From Betaproteobacteria bacterium (lineage in GTDB: Bacteria; Pseudomonadota; Gammaproteobacteria; Burkholderiales; JAEUOS01), in contig JAQGMJ010000028.1 of the NCBI GenBank assembly GCA_028292405.1, positions 145,962-209,961 of the forward strand: 64,000 nt of DNA. The letters are read 5' to 3'. Position numbers and translations under genes: made by a program. Position 1 is the first letter of the stretch; every line of letters starts with the position of its first letter. Of the stretch, positions 61,101 through 64,000 are shown piece by piece. The notes beneath the pieces are model-generated. The model was not told the origin of the DNA and made no database searches. It saw only the letters and a program-made list of their open reading frames with translations.

Positions 61101-62324
61101 ATGCTTTACCAGGCCTACCAGGCGTATGCGGATTTGATGGACCCGCTGCGGTTTTTTGCCCGCAATGCCGCCTCCCTATTGGCCGAGCCCTCGCCCTGGC
61201 CCTGGGTGCCGGAGCAGATGTACAAATACGACCTGTCGGCTTCCTACGACGTGTTCGCGCGCACCGGCCTCACGTACAAGCGTCCACCTTTCAATATCCC
61301 CTCGGTGATGGTGGGCGGCGAGGAAGTGGAGATCCGCGAAGAGTCGCCGTTCCACACCCCCTTCGGCACCCTGCTGCATTTCGCCAAGCAAAGCGCGGTG
61401 CAGCAGCCGCGCGTGCTGATCGTCGCTCCCATGTCCGGCCACTTCGCCACGCTGTTGCGCGGCACCGTGCTGACCATGCTGCCGGACCACGACGTCTATA
61501 TCACCGACTGGCACAACGCGCGCGACGTACCCACCGAGGCCGGGCGCTTCGGGCTCGAAGATTACATCGAGCACATGATCAAGTTCCTCGAATTCCTAGG
61601 GCCCGGTGCGCACCTGGTAGCGGTATGCCAGCCGACGGTGGCAGCGCTGGCCGCCGTCTCATTGATGGCCGAAGACAACCATCCGGCGCAGCCGCGCAGC
61701 ATGACCCTGATGGCCGGGCCGATCGACTGCCGCGTCAATCCCACCAAGGTCAACGAGCTGGCGATGAGCAAGCCGATCGAGTGGTTCGAAAAGAACCTGA
61801 TCGGCACCGTGCCGATGCGCTACCCCGGCGCCAGCCGCCGCGTCTACCCGGGCTTTGTGCAGATCTCCTCCTTCATGAGCATGAACATGGAGCGCCACTC
61901 GCAGGCCTTCATCGACATGTTCAACCACTTGCACGCGCGCAACACCGAGAAGGCCGAGAGCATCAAGGAGTTTTACGAGGAGTACCTGGCGGTATCGGAC
62001 CTGCCTGCCGAGTTTTTTCTCGAGACGGTGCAAAAGATTTTCCAGGAATTCGCCCTGCCGCTGGGCAAGCTGGAATACAAGGGGCACAAGATCGACCCCG
62101 CCGCGATCCGCCGCACCGCGCTGATGACGGTGGAAGGCGAGCGCGACGACATTTGCGCGCTAGGCCAGACCCTGGCGGCGCAAGATATGTGCAGCGGCAT
62201 CCGCATGAACCGCAAGCTGCATCACGTGCAGGCGGGTGTCGGCCACTACGGCGTGTTCAACGGCCGGCGCTGGCAAAACGAGATTTACCCGATGCTGCGC
62301 GACTTCATCCACATGCACGCGTAG
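61101..62324 (+). CDS. phaZ: Intracellular polyhydroxyalkanoate depolymerase
   Basis: MLYQAYQAYADLMDPLRFFARNAASLL...VLIVAPMSGHFATLLRGTVLTMLPDHDVYITDWHNARDVP...GVGHYGVFNGRRWQNEIYPMLRDFI. Confidence 0.93.
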   Translation: MLYQAYQAYADLMDPLRFFARNAASLLAEPSPWPWVPEQMYKYDLSASYDVFARTGLTYKRPPFNIPSVMVGGEEVEIREESPFHTPFGTLLHFAKQSAVQQPRVLIVAPMSGHFATLLRGTVLTMLPDHDVYITDWHNARDVPTEAGRFGLEDYIEHMIKFLEFLGPGAHLVAVCQPTVAALAAVSLMAEDNHPAQPRSMTLMAGPIDCRVNPTKVNELAMSKPIEWFEKNLIGTVPMRYPGASRRVYPGFVQISSFMSMNMERHSQAFIDMFNHLHARNTEKAESIKEFYEEYLAVSDLPAEFFLETVQKIFQEFALPLGKLEYKGHKIDPAAIRRTALMTVEGERDDICALGQTLAAQDMCSGIRMNRKLHHVQAGVGHYGVFNGRRWQNEIYPMLRDFIHMHA

Positions 62325-62330
62325 CTGTAG

Positions 62331-63800
62331 CTACTCGATCGCGGTCTGCGCCACCCGCGAAGCGACCCACGAGCCCAGCGCCGCCAGCACGGCCGCGCCG
62401 AAAAATGCGTGGTGAAACGCATGCATCACCGCCTCCCGGTCAGCATCGGACAACGCCGCGGCGTTGTGGATGTCCAGCCCCCCGAGAAAGGCGAACACCA
62501 TCGCCCCGAACAGCGCCGTGCCCAGGGAAGCGCCGGTGGAGCGCGCCAGCGAGGTGGTGGCCGAGGCGATGCCTAAGCGGCCGCGCCCGGCGAGCGTCTG
62601 GATCACCACTTGCGAAGTCGGCATCACGGTGCCGAAGCCCAGGCCGCATAAAAAGCCCAGTCCGCTGATCAGGTTGGCCACCGGCGGCACCACGGCCATC
62701 AGCAACAGGCCGCCGCTGGCGATAGCCATGCCGGCGACGGGTATCCACTTCGGCTTGCCGAACTTCGAAATCAGCCGCCCGGTGGTGGTCGAGCCAGTGA
62801 CGATGCCGAAGGTCAGCGGCAGCACCATCAGTCCCGCATGTTGAGCGGATACGCCGTGCCCCAGCTGCAGATACACCGGCAGGAAAAACACCAGCGAGAA
62901 CATGCAGGAGGCGAAGCAGACAATGGTCAGGGCAACGAAAGTGATCGAGCGCTGGCGCAACAACTCGACCGGCAGGAAGGGTTCGGCGGCGCGGCGCTCG
63001 CGCCATACCAGCATGACCCAGAGCACCACGGCGCCACCGACGAAGGCTGCGCTGTCGAGCGAAAACCAGCCGAAGCGATGCCCCGCCTGCGAGACCCACA
63101 GCAAGGTCGTCACGCAGGCCACGGTGAACAGCAGCATGCCCGGTACGTCCTCGATGCCAGGTGCGCTGTCGTTGCGCATGCCGCGCGAAAGCTTGGTCAG
63201 GCGCCAGGTGGCGAACAGGCCCAGCGGCAGGTTGACCCAGAACAGCCAGCGCCAGCTCGCATGCGTCACCAGGAGGCCGCCCAGTACCGGGCCGCTGACC
63301 GAGGCCAGGGTGAAGACGGCGGCGAAGTAGCCCTGGAAACGCGCGCGCTGGCGCGGCGGCACCAGCTCGCCGATCAGCGCCTGCGCCATCACCATCAGGC
63401 CGCCGCCGCCCAGGCCTTGCAGGACGCGGGCGCCGACCAGTTGCCCCATGCTCTGGGCAAAGCCGCAAGCGAGCGAGCCGACGATGAAGCCACCCAGCGC
63501 GAACAGCAGCATGTCGCGCCGGCCATAGCGGTCGCCCAGGCGCCCATAAAGCGGCACCATCACGGTGGAGGCGAGCAGGTAGCCGATGGCGATCCATGAA
63601 CTGTCGCGCAGGCCGCCAAGGTCGGCGGCGATCGAGGGCGTGGCGGTGGCCAGCAGGGTCTGATCGATCGCCGCCATGAACATCGGCAGCATCACCGCGG
63701 AAAAAAGCTGCAGGAATTCCTGCACGCTGACGCGCTCGCTGGCAAAGGAGGTTTCCACCTCGCCGCCGGTTGCAGGGGGAGAATCGCTTACGGAAGACAT
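62331..63800 (-). CDS. MFS transporter, DHA2 (EmrB/QacA) family
   Basis: MLPMFMAAIDQTLLATATPSIAADLGGLRDSSWIAIGYLLASTVMVPLYGRLGDRYGRRDMLL. Confidence 0.93.
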   Translation of the reverse strand: MSSVSDSPPATGGEVETSFASERVSVQEFLQLFSAVMLPMFMAAIDQTLLATATPSIAADLGGLRDSSWIAIGYLLASTVMVPLYGRLGDRYGRRDMLLFALGGFIVGSLACGFAQSMGQLVGARVLQGLGGGGLMVMAQALIGELVPPRQRARFQGYFAAVFTLASVSGPVLGGLLVTHASWRWLFWVNLPLGLFATWRLTKLSRGMRNDSAPGIEDVPGMLLFTVACVTTLLWVSQAGHRFGWFSLDSAAFVGGAVVLWVMLVWRERRAAEPFLPVELLRQRSITFVALTIVCFASCMFSLVFFLPVYLQLGHGVSAQHAGLMVLPLTFGIVTGSTTTGRLISKFGKPKWIPVAGMAIASGGLLLMAVVPPVANLISGLGFLCGLGFGTVMPTSQVVIQTLAGRGRLGIASATTSLARSTGASLGTALFGAMVFAFLGGLDIHNAAALSDADREAVMHAFHHAFFGAAVLAALGSWVASRVAQTAIE

Positions 63801-63916
63801 GGGGACAGCGTGAGAGACGAGCAGGCCGCGCCGCGACGAAATGCATCACGGCGCGATTTTGGGGACAAGGCCGCGGCGCAACATCAGCGCGCCCGGCCGT
63901 TACCTTGTATATATGA

Positions 63917-63956
63917 ATGATGCGGCCCGCGAACATAAGTTCCGGGCCGATCATTA
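63917..63956. promoter_or_regulatory. Near-perfect inverted repeat upstream of the MFS gene, operator or terminator candidate
   Basis: AATGATgCGGCCCG...12 nt...CCGGGCCGATCATT. Confidence 0.5.
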
Positions 63957-64000
63957 ACGTTGCATGAAAACTGCGTACAGCGGGCGGCCGGCGGTGGCGG

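Overview
High-GC, probably betaproteobacterial, chromosomal window (taxon inferred from gene content). (1) 1-14960, minus: one uninterrupted giant repetitive surface protein (LEPR-xLL-like N-terminus + DUF4347 + long beta-strand repeat array). It runs off the left edge and is missing from the ORF track because it has no stop in the window. A TolC-type gene lies directly upstream. (2) 17-25 kb: SapC-like protein, VOC + complete SBP/ATPase/permease ABC operon, methyltransferase and a cache-type chemoreceptor. (3) 26.8-51.1 kb: candidate N-heterocycle catabolic island with two ring-opening amidohydrolases (cyanuric acid amidohydrolase/barbiturase fold), a FAD monooxygenase, AtzE/AtzG/AtzF homologues, an 8-oxoguanine-deaminase-like amidohydrolase, a dihydropyrimidinase-like amidohydrolase, an M20 hydrolase, an SDR, an NMT1-type SBP and two paralogous FCD-GntR regulators. 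An RND efflux operon and chrA lie inside it. (4) 51.5-59 kb: minus-strand operon of FCD-GntR, TcuA-like flavoprotein, TctC/Bug SBP and three MmgE/PrpD paralogues. (5) 59.5-63.8 kb: cupin, GST with an H1-like basic tail, PHA depolymerase, MFS pump. The strongest unlisted signal is a set of sigma-54 type -24/-12 promoters (TGGCA[C/T]-N5-TTGC) upstream of the ABC operon, both arms of the divergent atz-like locus, and phaZ. An exact 10-mer palindrome TTGTATACAT is shared by the atzF-like and PrpD operon promoters. Together these suggest a nitrogen-controlled, GntR-gated heterocycle salvage regulon. All family calls were made by eye from translations; no searches were run.
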